From Sistotremastrum niveocremeum HHB9708 (lineage: Eukaryota > Basidiomycota > Agaricomycetes > Sistotremastrales > Sistotremastraceae): a stretch of 64,000 bases of DNA. Positions 1-11,873 of the stretch are shown piece by piece. A program made the translations under genes and the position numbers. Position 1 is the stretch's first letter. Each line of letters starts with the position of its first letter. Below the pieces are notes generated by a model that saw only the letters and a list, made by a program, of their open reading frames with translations, was not told the origin of the DNA and made no database searches. The DNA lies in the NCBI GenBank assembly GCA_001630475.1, contig KV419427.1, positions 331,612 to 395,611 on the forward strand, given 5' to 3'.

Positions 1-2466
1 ATATCCACACGATCATTCGTCTCTTGGTCTCTTTATCTGACGTGCCGGTGACTGTCGGCCTGTTCTCAGCCTGGATACCCAAGGAGAGACTGCTCGCGTT
101 TTTAAGTCGCTTTCGATTTGGTAGAAGGGAGGACTCAAGATTTCCTACAAGGACTCCGCGAGACATTGCCTGCTGGGGAAAGGGTAAGTATCCTTGTTCA
201 CGACTACTGGTTTATATCTCATCACTTTGCAAGGCCGATGCTGACGTTCATGGCAAGCTACGTGAGATTCTGAGCGGCGAGGAGTCTATCAAACTCTACC
301 TGCAATTCCTCCAACGCAACAACAAGTTTGATCTTCCCATTCTGAGGAACTCCGAGGTAGAAAAGGCCATTCATTTTTGTTGCAGTGTCTGATCCACTAC
401 CATAGGATTCGTTGAATCCTCGTTCCTCTGTCTACCACACCGCTCTCAGTCTACAAAATGCGTTCATGCAGTTAGGGACGGCTCCCGACGCATTCCTGCG
501 CCAAAATCTCGAGAGGCTTGCCATAGCCTCAAACTGGTCCAAGTTCAGCGCGACCGCCGCGCTTGGTGTTATACACAAAGGCAACCTAGACCACGGAATG
601 GAACTCTTCGGCCCTTATTCACCTGGTGCCGAGGGTGCTGGAGCCGCAGGCGGTCCTTACAGCGAGGGAGGCACTCTGTACGCACTCGGATTAGTGAACG
701 CGGGACATGGAAGTGGACGTGTTATGGAAACTTATCTGATTGAAAAGTTGAAGGCTGCCAACCAAGACCCCGTTCAGCATGGTGCTTCTCTCGGTCTCGG
801 TGTTGCCGACATGGGGGCGGGTAAAACAGGTATGCATGTATCTTCGGTTATAACCTGGCACTCACAGTATTGCAGAGGCGTATGACGCTCTAAAGGAGAC
901 TTTGTATACGGATTCTGCTGTTGGTGGAGGAGCCGCGGGGCTGGCGATGGGTTTGGCGATGCTGGGAAATCCCAGCGCAGAGCGGCACTCCGAAATGCTT
1001 CTTTATGCTCATGAAGCTTAGCATGAGAAGATCATACGTGGGCTTTCCGTGGGGATTGCATTCCTTTACTATATAGTAAGCAAGAAGAAGCAGATGAAGT
1101 TGTCAAAGACATACTCGCGGACAAGGTCTGTACAGTCAAAGATGGCATACCCCCCGCTCTGATTCTGTTCCAGGAACCTATTATCCATTACGGTGGTGTT
1201 TACACACTTGCATTTGCGTACGCAGGATCTGCCAACAACTCTGCTATCCGAAATTGCTGCACATTGCAGTTTCCGACACATCGGACGATGTCTGCCGCGC
1301 AGCCGTGACATCCCTCGCGTTCGTCCTATAGAAGAATCCTTCACAAGTACCTCGCATGGTCCAAGTGCTCAGTGAAAGCTACAATCCTCATGTTGGGTAC
1401 GTTCGTTTTGAATGGTCCAGCATCATGTGCACTGATAGTTTGTCTTAGATGCGGAGGGACTCGGGCCTTAGATACCTCTTGTGCTGGCACCGGATCTCAA
1501 GTAAGCTATGCGTTTGACTAGACTAAATTTCTGAATCTCACCGGCTTTAGGGTGCTATGGAAATACTGGGACCGATGACGAGAGATCCACTTGATTTTGT
1601 TCGTCAAGGAGCTCTCACAGCTCTTGGAATAGTTCTGGTACAGCCCAGTGAAGCGTCTTCACCATCGTTAGCTTCACGTTAGCTTCCACGCGGGCCTTGT
1701 ATCAGAAGATCATCTCAGACAAACACGAGGATCCTATAGCACGATTCGGTGCCAGTTTGGGTCAGGCTTCATCAACGCTGGGGTTGGAACGTCACCATTA
1801 GATTGCAAAGCCGAAGTGGGACTAAGAGTGTCAAAGCTATTGTCGGCATGGTGCTTTTCTGCCAGTTCTGGTACTGGTATCCTCTTGCGCATTTGTGCGT
1901 GCCTTGCCTTCGATCCGACTGCCATTATCGGCCTCAATTCTTTTGAGGCACCCAAGTTCGACTTCGTCTCCAACGCTCGCCCGAGCTTGTTTGCTTATCC
2001 CCAGCCCACCAAACCATCAACCAAGGAGACCGTGGAGAAAGTCTTAACTGCTGTTCTTTCAACTGCCGCGAAAGCCGAAGTGAGAGAAAAGATCAAGAAA
2101 AGGGAAGCCGAGGGCGATCTCATGGAGACCGTATGAATGACTATATTCTGACAAATTGCAGGAGGAGAAGGCGGATGCGAGAAAGAGCTCCAAAGTTTCC
2201 GCGTCAAAAGCAGATAAGTTCAAGGAGTCAAAGGAGAGCTCAGGCAACATCTTTTCCCGAGTTACGCCTAGTCAACTTTTGCAAGTCCCATTCCCGACCG
2301 ACCGGCTATTGAGTTGATTGAGTGGCAGGATGAGAACCACGATGACCACCCAGAAGCAGAACCACCGGAGTCCTTCGAGGTACGTGTTTTCCAAGTCTTT
2401 GTGAGTCGTGACAACCTTTTCTCACTATTTTGTCAGTATCCATTCCTCAATGATACTTCGAGTTGA
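1..2466 (+). pseudogene. RPN2: 26S proteasome regulatory subunit RPN2, decayed copy, 5' part missing
   Basis: RPN2 is a base/scaffold subunit of the proteasome 19S particle, built of PC (proteasome/cyclosome) repeats. Recognisable pieces run in order. They include the segment before the repeats (around 105-360), the repeat block with LGVIHKGNLDHGME and GGPYSEGGTLYALGLV (around 430-830), the part with HEKIIRGLSVGIAFLYY (around 1020-1075), the NVTIRLQSRSGTKS region (1790-1830), and the C-terminal block with NSFEAPKFDF and FAYPQPTKPSTKE followed by a charged Lys/Glu tail. The reading frame is broken: there are in-frame stops at 1019-1021 (a Gln codon in the family) and near 1330, and frame changes in the 1.2-1.9 kb part. 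Introns of about 50 bases remain at several places (for example after 189 and 354), so this is an unprocessed genomic copy, not a retrocopy. The N-terminal part lies outside the window or is lost. A functional RPN2 must exist elsewhere, because the gene is essential in studied fungi. Confidence 0.87.
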
Positions 2467-3330
2467 CCATCTGACACTGACTGACAGTTCTCAAGGGTAG
2501 TAAATCACGAGTGACACGACGTTCCCTGTATTCAAGCTAATTCCGTTCAATGCTGTCTTGACATGAGATTTTAATGAGGAAATGTCATAGAAGTCCCTAA
2601 TAGTCAGGGCTTAGAAATGCCGGTTAATGCTCATTGCCTGGTTCAGTCCAGTGCATCATCCCGGCTACAGGACAAAAATCACAAGTACCAACAAATCCGG
2701 CTTGCGCAGGCATTTTCCAGCCTATTCCGCGATCTTCAGGAAAGCAAATGCCTGAACAGTCCTGAAAACGAGACTCAACGTCCAATTCCTTTAATCCTGA
2801 TTTCAGGGCGAGCCTGTTCAGCCCTGATTATACCTATGTCCACTACCGCTGTTCTCCGAGCGTGTACTATATCAAGCGCCCTGATCAGGTCTGATTCCAG
2901 CAGACGCACAGCGCGTTCAGGCCTGAACAGGATTTCATTGCTACTCGCCCTCGTTCTCCTTGGACATCAACTCAGCCCTAATCAGGATGCTCGTTATCAC
3001 CTCAACCCCCGGGCTCGTCAAGAAACACTCTCCGGCCCGAGGTACTATAACCCTCGACTCGGACCCCCGTGTCTCTCCTCAACTGCCTGACTCGACCTCT
3101 CCCCCCGGCCAATGGCCCGCACCGTACAGAACATCGCCGATACATTCCAAGCTCTCTCTGCTTGTGTACGCGTCTGCGTCCGCATGCAGATCGGTGACTC
3201 TCGCCGCATAGTCCAAGTTCCAGCAGATGTACTCGAGTTCCGCGCAGCTTCAACGTTGGTGCCTCTGTAATCCTGTTTCAACACCGCTCTTGCTCATCGG
3301 ACCAGCATCTTCATCCGTTCAAGTTCTTTC
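2467..3330. other. Non-coding stretch with clustered CCTGA/TCAGG motifs
   Basis: No convincing gene. Between about 2605 and 2995 the short motif CCTGA (or its complement TCAGG) recurs roughly ten or more times, often as small palindromes such as CCTGATCAGG-like and TCAGGCCTGA forms. Such clusters resemble subterminal repeats of DNA transposons, but no terminal inverted repeats or target duplication were found. From 3000 to 3270 the sequence is more GC-rich, with overlapping frames on both strands and no homology I recognise. Confidence 0.4.
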
Positions 3331-3339
3331 ATGCTGCCA

Positions 3340-4700
3340 GAGTCCCGGTGGCTATTTCTTGATGTTTGGGGTCATCGCGGAACACGAATCGTAGACTGAA
3401 CGGGCGGTCTTCCCAGTCCATGAGGACAGTCGTGTCCCTGATATGGGGTGAGACAAGAAAGAACTGAGCAAGATTTTGGCACTGACTTGGGGCCCATCTT
3501 GCAGAGCTGATAATGCGGGTAATTCTTTTCAAATTCTTCCAGCTTGATGGCCGCTGTGCGATCCATGACAGCTTTCCCCAGGTAACCACTTCTCGTGGCA
3601 CGAGTGTCCTCAAAATCGTAGACGGTTTGCGAGATTTGCTCAGCGTTCTCGAGGAATCGAATCTCTCGGGCGTTGTATTGGTCTCAAACAGCCTTGTTTC
3701 GTTTCCTGATGTCACGGCTGTCCGGCTCGGAGGGTTCGTCCCATGCATGTCTGGCGTCTAGGGTGTACTCTAATTGAACAAGGCGCTCTGATAGAGGGGG
3801 TGTTTCGTGAGTCTGAATTTGCTTTTGTAGAGGTAGAGGCATGCGCACGTTTTTTAGAATTAGCTGTAGCTATTTCTCCTTCTTCGAGATCTGAGTCAGC
3901 CCTGCCTCGTTTTTGAGCGTTTTTCTGAGCGTTTTTCGAGGTATGAGGGGCAGCAGTGTCTTCAGGTAAGGAATCGGCTGAACGAGAGGACTCGAGTGTC
4001 AGATTGGCTAGAAAGCTATCAGAGTACGGCAGGATATTGTTCGGGTGAGCTATGGTACCTAAATCATCCAGATATTATCTTCAGGTTCTTCCTCGTCTTG
4101 ATCATCCTGCCAAGGTATCCTGAAGCGTAGCTGAAAGTCAGGGAGACGTCGTATGTCGACATCCACAAGAAGTCCATGATCGGTGGTCGGGGGAAGCTTC
4201 AGGTGTGAGACATTAATATGTAATTTGCGTGTTGGAATGGTGGATGGCACTTACCGATCGATGTAGACACATGTTCGTATCTCCAACTCTAAAGCGTTGG
4301 TGGGACAAAAGCTCCAGGGGAGAGTGGTATGCTGAGATGTCCAATGCGTATCTGGTCAATTTGAAGATCGATATATGCGGCTGACTGAGGCTCACCTATG
4401 CTGGCCCAACAGGCTGTCGATGCACTGGATTCCTAGGTGTGTTATGTTTTTTCTGCGGCGGGTGAGCAGTGTCTTGGAAATGGTCCACATGGCCAGGTAA
4501 TCACATGGTGATAGATCCGTGAGTTTTGTCAGAGAGGAATGTCGTTCACGCTGTGTTCAAATTGAGGCGTCAGCCTCGTGCTTTAGTCGTGGAGGGCCTC
4601 TCGGAGTAGACGCGATCTAGCGGGATTCGGAGGTCGAATCGGAGAAGGCGATTCTCGCGCTGTAAGTGAGTCTGGAAGATATGTACACAGATGCCCTGGA
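3340..4700 (-). pseudogene. Degenerate coding pieces, unknown gene(s)
   Basis: On the minus strand, 3340-4060 reads as a charged, coding-looking stretch. It has a lysine-rich part, an acidic run (DLEEGEI), then a helical Glu/Arg-rich segment containing YNAREIRFLENAEQ, but the frame changes near 3730, 3560 and 3480. A second piece at 4190-4560 reads LTDLSPCDYLAMWTISK followed across a probable short intron by SIFKLTRYALDISAYHSPLE. The first half faintly recalls an F-box, which I cannot confirm. I see no start-to-stop model. These look like remains of one or two Agaricomycete genes, or a gene with many introns that I could not assemble. Confidence 0.3.
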
Positions 4701-4731
4701 ACCCCACCACCAAATGCAAGGAATCGCCATT

Positions 4732-4838
4732 TTCTCAGTTTCAAGGCAGTAGTTACTGCTATTCATACCCGGAATGTATTCTCAGTTTCAAGGCAGTAGT
4801 TACTGCTATTCAATGGTATTCATACCCGGAATGTATTG
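4732..4838. repeat. Direct tandem repeat, two units of about 47 and 60 bases
   Basis: The unit starting TTCTCAGTTTCAAGGCAGTA at 4732 is repeated at 4779. The second copy carries an extra 10-13 bases in its middle, where ATTCA is itself locally doubled. Otherwise the copies match, pointing to a recent duplication by slippage or unequal exchange. No coding role is evident. Confidence 0.9.
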
Positions 4839-5300
4839 CACATTTGAACATCGACATATCTACCCACGTTCAGCCTGATCTGGCTCAAACTCATGGAGAG
4901 AGAGAGCTATTGTTTTGCCTTGGAACGCCATGGGCGTCAGAAATTTTTAGGTTGTGGGAAAGCTTCAATCGCTCCCTTTCTGCTATGTGATCTGCTGTGC
5001 TCCCCGTTGGTTTTTTCCACTACGAGTTTGTCATATGTCTTGAGATAGCTTCTGATTATATACCGATAGAATTTCGGAGCCATAAACATTGTGTAGGCTG
5101 AGATGGACGGTTGCACGTTGAGCGTTCCGCTCAGTGGTCAACGGCGATAACACTGCAGCGCTCAGGGTTCACCCTAAAATACCTACGCACTCTCACATAA
5201 TTTCAATGAGTGATGCTGGAAAGCATTTTTGAGATCTATAGGTACACGATGGTGCAAAATTTACGAAGAAAGAGGAAGGTTTGAGGGTGCCCAGGCCATT
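4839..5300. other. Intergenic, nothing recognised
   Basis: AT-richer sequence downstream of the minus-strand gene that ends at 5301. No long frame, repeat or RNA signal stands out on either strand. Confidence 0.5.
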
Positions 5301-5957
5301 TTACCAAAAACGCGTTCCAAACGGTGGTAAAGCACTGTAACTAGACTTATAATGAGAGAGCAGACCATAATCTGCAGATTCCAAATGTCCTCTGGGAGTA
5401 CTTGCCAGGATTGCAGTAGTCAGCGGAGTTCTGACTGCGAAATTCGGTTGAAAGTCTACAGGAGGCTCGCCGCACAGTTTAAGATCGACTGGATGAGGCT
5501 GTTTCGAGATGGAGAGGGGCAGGATTGGGGCTTGAGCATCATCATCAAAATACCACACCTCCCTTTCCGTGACATACTCATTTATGACCAAGTAGATCAA
5601 AGGCCAAGGTTTTGATCGCTCGTTCTGTTTCATTGTCCTCATCGATTTTCCAATTTGAAGTGCCTCGTATATTAGGAGACATTGCGAAGGGAGAAGGGAG
5701 CCAATGTCTTTGGAGTAAGCCGATGGTGATGTGCGAAGGATCGTGGCAATCTTCTCAAGGTGTTGACAGTAGATAGACGAGTGATCATGATGTCGTGTTT
5801 TCTTGAGGTTCTGCGGAAGAGGAAGGAGATGAAAGTGGCTGAACTGAATCGGGTGGCTTTCCTGTGAAGTCGCGAATTCTAAGCTCCAAAACGCGTCCTG
5901 GATAGAATAAACGCGCACGAGAGTGGTTCCGGGGATACAGATGAGGGCGGAAGGCAT
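5301..5957 (-). CDS. Unknown protein, 218 residues, single exon
   Basis: An uninterrupted frame runs from an ATG at 5957 to TAA at 5301. The product begins MPSALICIPGTTLVRVYS and includes SPSAYSKDIGSLLPSQC in the middle and LTTAILASTPRG near the end. Alternating hydrophobic strands and the phrase TTLVRVYSIQD suggest beta structure, as in the propeller halves of fungal F-box proteins, but I do not recognise a named domain. There is no signal peptide or membrane helix. It could also be the last exon of a longer gene, because an overlapping frame from an ATG at 6003 covers the upstream part. Function unknown. Confidence 0.45.
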   Translation of the reverse strand: MPSALICIPGTTLVRVYSIQDAFWSLEFATSQESHPIQFSHFHLLPLPQNLKKTRHHDHSSIYCQHLEKIATILRTSPSAYSKDIGSLLPSQCLLIYEALQIGKSMRTMKQNERSKPWPLIYLVINEYVTEREVWYFDDDAQAPILPLSISKQPHPVDLKLCGEPPVDFQPNFAVRTPLTTAILASTPRGHLESADYGLLSHYKSSYSALPPFGTRFW

Positions 5958-6003
5958 GACCGTGTGTATTTGTGCTTGTGAATCGCTCAGGAGAGAGCGC
6001 CAT

Positions 6004-8013
6004 GAGAGCTTGATTTATGTACTATAGCGCCGTTGAGTGTCTATGAAGAAAGGATAAGCAGAAGGAAACGGCCCTTTGTTCGACATTGCGGCACAATCGA
6101 CGCGTTCATTCTCTCCGAGGGGCTCTTGGGCAGCATTCTTGGCAGATAGATGAATTTGTATGACGAGCTGGAGGATGTCGTTCTTCATACTGGGGGAGGA
6201 CAGGATGTAACGAGAGAAGTGAGAGACATTGTGACACGGTCGAAGGCATTGTCGCTTCGCAGGGTCTCGTGAACGTCATCAATTGGCAGGCGGAGTAGGC
6301 CTCGGCATTACCTCATTCTTACTGCGGGTGACTCTGACTCTCGCTCACTCGAATCTCAGCTCATGCCTCTTTCGTATTAGGTAAACGCTGCGCACACGCA
6401 GCAAGTCCCGCTACTTTCTCCTGCCTTAAAACATCTATTTTGTAGCCAAAAATGTCATAGCTGCTGGCTCTGGTAAACTAGAAGAATGCTCTTGCTATCC
6501 CCTATTAGTGTGCTTCAAATTGTGCCAAAAGTTGCCCGATGCTTGGGTACCCTTGAGTTGCGAGCTGCATGGATTCCGACGCATTTATTCTTTTATATGA
6601 TGTACCCCTTCGAGTAGAAACCAGGACTTCGACGATGCATCATTCAGAGTGAACTGTCGTGTTTCAATATGTTCAGTCTTTGTCTCAGTGAAGGATCCCA
6701 ATCCAGAATCCCCAAGAATCCCAGTGTCCCACGAACCCCTTGGTCACGCGGTGCACCTAACTCCCAAACAGAACGACATAACATTCAATTATGGATTCAA
6801 AAAATTAAGTCGGTCCGAATGCTCGATTAAACGGCCCGTCAGAGCAAGATTTGGATATATTAGGTGTTATCACTGATTGGGGGTTTTGAAGACTGATGCA
6901 CAGACCCTCTATGATGCACAGGCCCTCTACTAAAGTAGCGGGAATAATTAGAAGAAGACGACTGGCAATATTCTTGGCCGACATCAATGCTGTACAATCC
7001 ACTCGGGACGTCCCGATTGGGATTTCGTTGACAACAGCCTCATCGGCTCGACAGCTACCACTAGTTGGCAACAAGCTTCCACCAGAAGACCCTAGACGAG
7101 AGCTCAATTTGTCCGAGCCACTTGTCTATTCTTGTGTCTGCGCTATAGCTGTCAGCTTTTCTTTGGCTCATCGAATTAACCCTCTGCCTCGCGTCACATA
7201 CCCCACCTTGGCCCACGGATGTTCACATCGTCCTACCTTTCCTACGGGCTACTCTTGCGATGGTGGATATGATTTTGAACGCCAGCTAATCCTCAGATAA
7301 TGAGTCTGCGGGGTGTTCATTCAGTTCGCTACTTCAAGTTTCCCCTTCCAGGACTAGCATTAGTAACTCGGTTTCAGCGCTGCTTTGTATGGTGGTCAGA
7401 GATTTGTAATATTCAATTTGTCCACATAGGCAGACATAGAAAAACCTTGCTGTGACACAAAATATAAATCAAGGCAGTACCAAGTTTACTCTCACAGATA
7501 CAGTAGGACTCAGCGCTCGACGCGCTCGCGCGGCTACGATCGTCGATCGCCAAGGGAGTTGGTCGACCTTGATCGATGATCGCTGATCATCGGGCCCAGA
7601 ACGAGAAACACGTGCCTAGCTGGTGAGTACTCCCAGCCAGAAGTGTCGCTATCCGGTCCAATCCGGGGCAACTCGGACATGTTCAGCTAGCGGGTGAACC
7701 ATTTGTTCAGGACCAATAAACTATTGACGAGACTCTCGACACACAACTCACCTCCTGTTCATTCCAGCGACCTTCGAACCGAATATCCGGCCGTATTTTT
7801 CTTTATTTTTCTGAATATCTTGTTGTCCTTTCTTTGATCTATCCAAATGTTCGGGCATTGCCGCCGAGGGACTGGGGCGTTTTCGCGCTCACCGTCTCAA
7901 AACGATAAAACAGATTCCAACTACCTGTTACCTTAGCTGGTTCAATTAACATTGCAAATAATTTGAATATCGCAGAATATATTGACTAAATTAAGGGGAT
8001 GGCGATGGGACTT
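6004..8013. other. Long intergenic stretch
   Basis: About 2 kb without a supportable gene; the frames at 6649-6876 and 6896-7300 have no recognisable family or splice context. Two local features stand out. A near-perfect direct repeat at about 6894-6929 holds two 18-base copies of ATGCACAGACCCTCTATG, differing at two positions. A GATC/CGATC-rich stretch lies at 7505-7590. Confidence 0.45.
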
Positions 8014-8365
8014 TCAGTTGGTAATTGAATTACGCTCGTTCTTGCGAGGCTGTTTTCCGGGGCTATGACGTTTTCTGCTGCTAAGAACAGAGAGCAAAAC
8101 AGTAAGTAAGAGAGAGGATGAAGAAGCTTGAAGAAACACACGCACAACGCGGCATATTCGCAGATCAATTGCTTCTTCTGACACCGACTGCACGGACGAC
8201 CTTCGTCGCATCGTGTCTTCGCATCTAATACGAACGCGTCAGCACTCATGTATTTGAGTAAGCTGAAATAGACTCACTGCGGCATTCTTGACATGCTAAA
8301 TGAGCTATCTGTCTTATAAGCGCAACACCGTTGACGTTAGCGGCGGCGTCGCTTGCGACTTCCAT
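8014..8365 (-). CDS. Zn2Cys6 binuclear-cluster mini-protein, 77 residues
   Basis: The Zn2Cys6 (GAL4-type) cluster is the DNA-binding domain of many fungal transcription factors; six cysteines hold two zinc ions. Three exons (8365-8278, 8224-8146, 8080-8014) join cleanly across introns of 53 and 65 bases with good donors (GTGAGT, GTGCGT). The joined product has the pattern C-x2-C-x6-C-x5-C-x2-C-x6-C (CQEC, KTRC, RPCSRC, LIC) from about residue 27, then a basic tail (SRKRHSPGKQPRKNER) and a stop. Start: the ATG at 8365 gives an in-frame 26-residue lead. Normal family members have 500-1000 residues, with a dimerisation coil and regulatory region; here nothing coding follows on the minus strand down to about 7300. 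It is either a DNA-binding-only protein or the preserved 5' end of a truncated gene. Confidence 0.7.
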
Positions 8366-8839
8366 GTTTTGATGCGGCTGTGGCTAGTGAAAGAACGTGG
8401 GCGTGCTTTCGGACCTCCCGGTGCGTGGAACGGTCACTCGTCGCCTATTAATTTGATCATTGGGCTCACGTTGACAAAGTTTGTGAGTGGGAGGTCAATA
8501 TCCATTAACCAATAGAATGATCAAGTATGTAGCAATAAGTCAGCGTACCTGTGTCTCTTTCCTTGCATTTAATCTCACATTGTTGCCGTGTTGCATGAAA
8601 TACTTGTTCATCCTCTTGAAGGATATGTAGACACTGGAAAAAACCTTAAGGTAAGATGGATTTGTGGCCTTCTTGGATCACGCGTTTGAAAAGACACAAA
8701 AATGGCATTAAAACATAGTAGCTCCAGGGTGCGTGCAGGCACGAGTGTGTGTGGGGGGGACATTGTAGGAAGGTGATACGACAACCAAAAGGCAGGTTTC
8801 CAATTTAAAAAGACCAAGTATTGATCCTCGACCTTATCC
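8366..8839. other. Intergenic
   Basis: Region between two minus-strand genes: the 5' flank of the Zn2Cys6 gene and the 3' flank of the gene ending at 8840. No gene, repeat or RNA recognised. Confidence 0.5.
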
Positions 8840-10739
8840 TCAGGATGCTCGAGCGTCGTCGGCGATCATTGGATCAATGTAGAATCTCGCGAATTGCTGC
8901 ATTATGGGAAAAAGGCTGGCAGCCTTCCAATGCTACTCAGAAACAAATAAATGAGTTATCTGCGAGATGATGAGACTACTCACATCCCAGAACTCAATAG
9001 GAACAGGGTTTTTATAGTCCTTCATAAATGTAGAATACTCGTTTATTTCGCCGCAAAATTCTTCGAATGGTTCCTCTTGCTTGCTGTCGTTGTTCTTGTA
9101 GAGTGTCCGATGAGCCGCAATGCCCTTCAATGTTCTCAGTGGCGAGGAAATAGGGACGTTACATCCGGCTCACCACCGCGCGCAAATGTTCCGATGCCTT
9201 CTCACGTCCCTGATCATCCCATCGTTCTTTCAAGACTGTGAGTTTGAGATGATGGGGGATATTAGTAGAGAGAACTAGATAGAGGGATGAGCATGCGCCA
9301 CAGGAACTCTCAACGTGACTCACAAATGGCTATCCATGCTGCCTCCGGCCATGAAAGTGCGCGAGGCCATTGCATGAGGCGATTGCACATGTTTCTCACG
9401 AAAGAATCCTCAGGTAACTTGACGGCCATGAGACGGCAATGCAATATGAGTTTCTCCATTGTTGTGACAGTTTCGGCGACAGCCTGGGGTTTGGAGAAGC
9501 ATTTATACATTACATAACAGATAACCTGTACAATGTAAGTCATCCATGTCATACTCATTCGTCCTGATGGATCCGTACCTTGATCAACTCGCGGATCGCG
9601 AGAATCTCTGCCCATTTTCGGTTTCCATATGTGTCGGAACCGATGTCCAAGAATTGGTCTACGACCTGTAATGCATTCATGAATGAGCCAACATAGATTC
9701 TCTGACAACGCACAGTTTGATTATGCGCCAACCAGGACAAAATACGATAGGCATAGCGCCTCGCCCGCCCGTTCTTAGGGGACTCTGGAGACTGCAGCTC
9801 CTGATCCCACGCAGCGATATCCGGGATCTGCGACGGGTTCAAGAGCTTCATGGCTTCATCATCATTCTGCAGCTGGGGAACATCCATTACTCTGTTCGCA
9901 GTTAATCTGAACGACGACGTACAGTGTGTATCATGGCACGAAAGGCGCTAAAAAGAGGGATACGGGGGCTTCCTGGATTTGTACCATCACTTGCTAGGAA
10001 CTCGAGAAAAGAGGCTTCGATTTCGGTGATTAATTCCCTGAAGCATGTTCTGTCACTAAAGCTTCCAATGTCGCGCACTGGCAGAGATCCAACCTCGGCA
10101 GCTTTACTATCACATATTTATGGGCCAAAATATTTGAACGGGTGACAATCGCCTTGAGTTCGGGAGTTTCATGGAAGGCTTCGTTTCCCACTTCCTGCGC
10201 CCGATGACTGTTTCCAGTTATTTGTACCTTCCTGTTGTATCTAAGTGGGTCTTTTTGATGGCCAAGATTTCAACCACGCACTGGGAGGTACCCAGAGAGA
10301 ATGACGAATTGAGCAGGATCGACTCGGAGTCATCGACTTCTGTCTCGGTTTCTATTGACTCATTGCAAGACGTCTTGATCTCGTGCCTTCGAACAGCAGC
10401 TCTGAGAGTTTCGAAACTACGAGGAGCAGTAAAGTTGGTGATCGTTGCGTCCGGATCCAACCCTACATACTACATAGGCTACATCCCGTTCACAAGTCAA
10501 GAGCTGGTCCAAAATCAGGAGCTTCCAAACAAACCCATGCTTCAGGGGATTCGACTCAGAACCTGGTAAGAGAGTAAAGCTAGCAGCTGTGGTCGTGGCC
10601 AGAAAGGTATGCGAAGGATTTTACGCAGGCACTTTCTAAGCGAGTTGTATGACGCTAATTCGGAATTTCGGTGCACGTGGAAGCCGTATTGCATTACTTT
10701 GATCATGAACATCGCTCGAGACAACGTTGCAAGTGTCAT
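8840..10739 (-). CDS. Unknown multi-exon protein, about 460 residues, possible hAT-like C-terminus
   Basis: A start at ATG 10739 and nine exons can be joined in frame to TGA at 8840, with canonical GT-AG introns mostly 45-60 bases long and two longer ones of about 90-130. Phases agree at every junction, so the gene looks intact. Landmarks are a basic N-terminus (SLRKCLRKILRIPFWPRP), an acidic middle (ETETEVDDSES), a helical block (FRELITEIEASFLEFLAS), then WAEILAIRELIK and VRNMCNRLMQWPRALSW. The last two exons read NPVPIEFWDHWKAASLFPIM and QQFARFYIDPM. The spacing of W, FP and FAR-Y is reminiscent of the C-terminal dimerisation region of hAT transposases, but the rest shows no hAT core I can recognise. 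It might be a domesticated or very diverged transposase; function is otherwise unknown. Confidence 0.5.
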
Positions 10740-11873
10740 TGTCGAGGGTGCTTGGGGTAATAGGTGACGATTTATTTCAATAAGTTTGAGTATTCGAAGA
10801 CCTATTGATCAGTCGCATTTCAATTCCATGATATGGTACCATCTATCGCAAGATCTATCGAACTGATAGCCGAATAGTGCTGAATTTTTCCGCATAGCGA
10901 CGCTTCTGACTGGGCACATGTGAGTCTTCGAGCATCAGTTCACTGGAAATTAGCGATCACCCAATATTTGGTTCACTTTAGCATTTCATTGGCGGTTGAA
11001 GACGGTCTCGTCCTGTACTAACCGTAAGCAAGACACAAACACTTGAAATCGTTGAAAACCAATTAATATTTGAGACAGCGCTGACGTATTGCTTTGAAGA
11101 GCTGCCTGGCGGGTGGTGGTGGTGATGGTGGTGGTGTATAAGACGTTAACGGTTCCCCATATGGGAACGACCGGGTCTGCGTCACCCCTTGGCCGTGCAG
11201 CCCATCATTTGAGCGCTTGAGCCTCGATCGGTTATTCCCAACTATCAAGAAAGATTGAAGGCCGAACGGTTTGTCTCACATTTATCTGATGCAATTCCGT
11301 ACTAATAGAACGAACTAGAAAAGATTCAAATAACGTAATCACTCGTCTCCAGCGTCGCCGCTTGAGCTCGGGCTCTCCGTTACATATCCTCCGCTGCTTT
11401 AGCTCTGTCGCGAACGCTGCCAAGGGCATTGGATGCTATGTCTGTGGAATCATTGACCCATTATTCCGCTCAGTTCCAATCATCTAGATATATTGCCCTC
11501 ATGGGTTACTGCGCTGCCTCCCATAAAACACCAGGCTGGACACCTTGTCTGCGCTGGTGAGGCCCAACTCAAGGCCAGGCTGCAAGCCGACGACCATCAT
11601 TCTGAGTCATGAGCACTCTGTCACAATGGAACATGATCGATATCGATATTCAAAATATTCCTGACTACTGTATATGACATTGTGGCGCTTCCGGAAGTTT
11701 TGATGCATTCCATCACTCACGGAAAAGTTTAGAGCCATCCAGCATATGACGTGGCAGGAGATTGTTTAGCTTGCCAGCATAAGGAGGATAGCTCTTCTGG
11801 AGTCCTTAGCGCCAGGAAGTGAACAACAAGCTCTTCTGGCTAGGCTCACGATCGGATCAATAGCACAGTGAGA
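10740..11873. other. Intergenic with a GGT microsatellite at 11111-11137
   Basis: No well-supported gene. Two short minus-strand frames (11429-11232 and 11248-11063) contain a basic segment and a proline run, the latter produced by the GGTGGTGGTGATGGTGGTGG microsatellite. They might be exons, but nothing identifies them. Confidence 0.45.
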
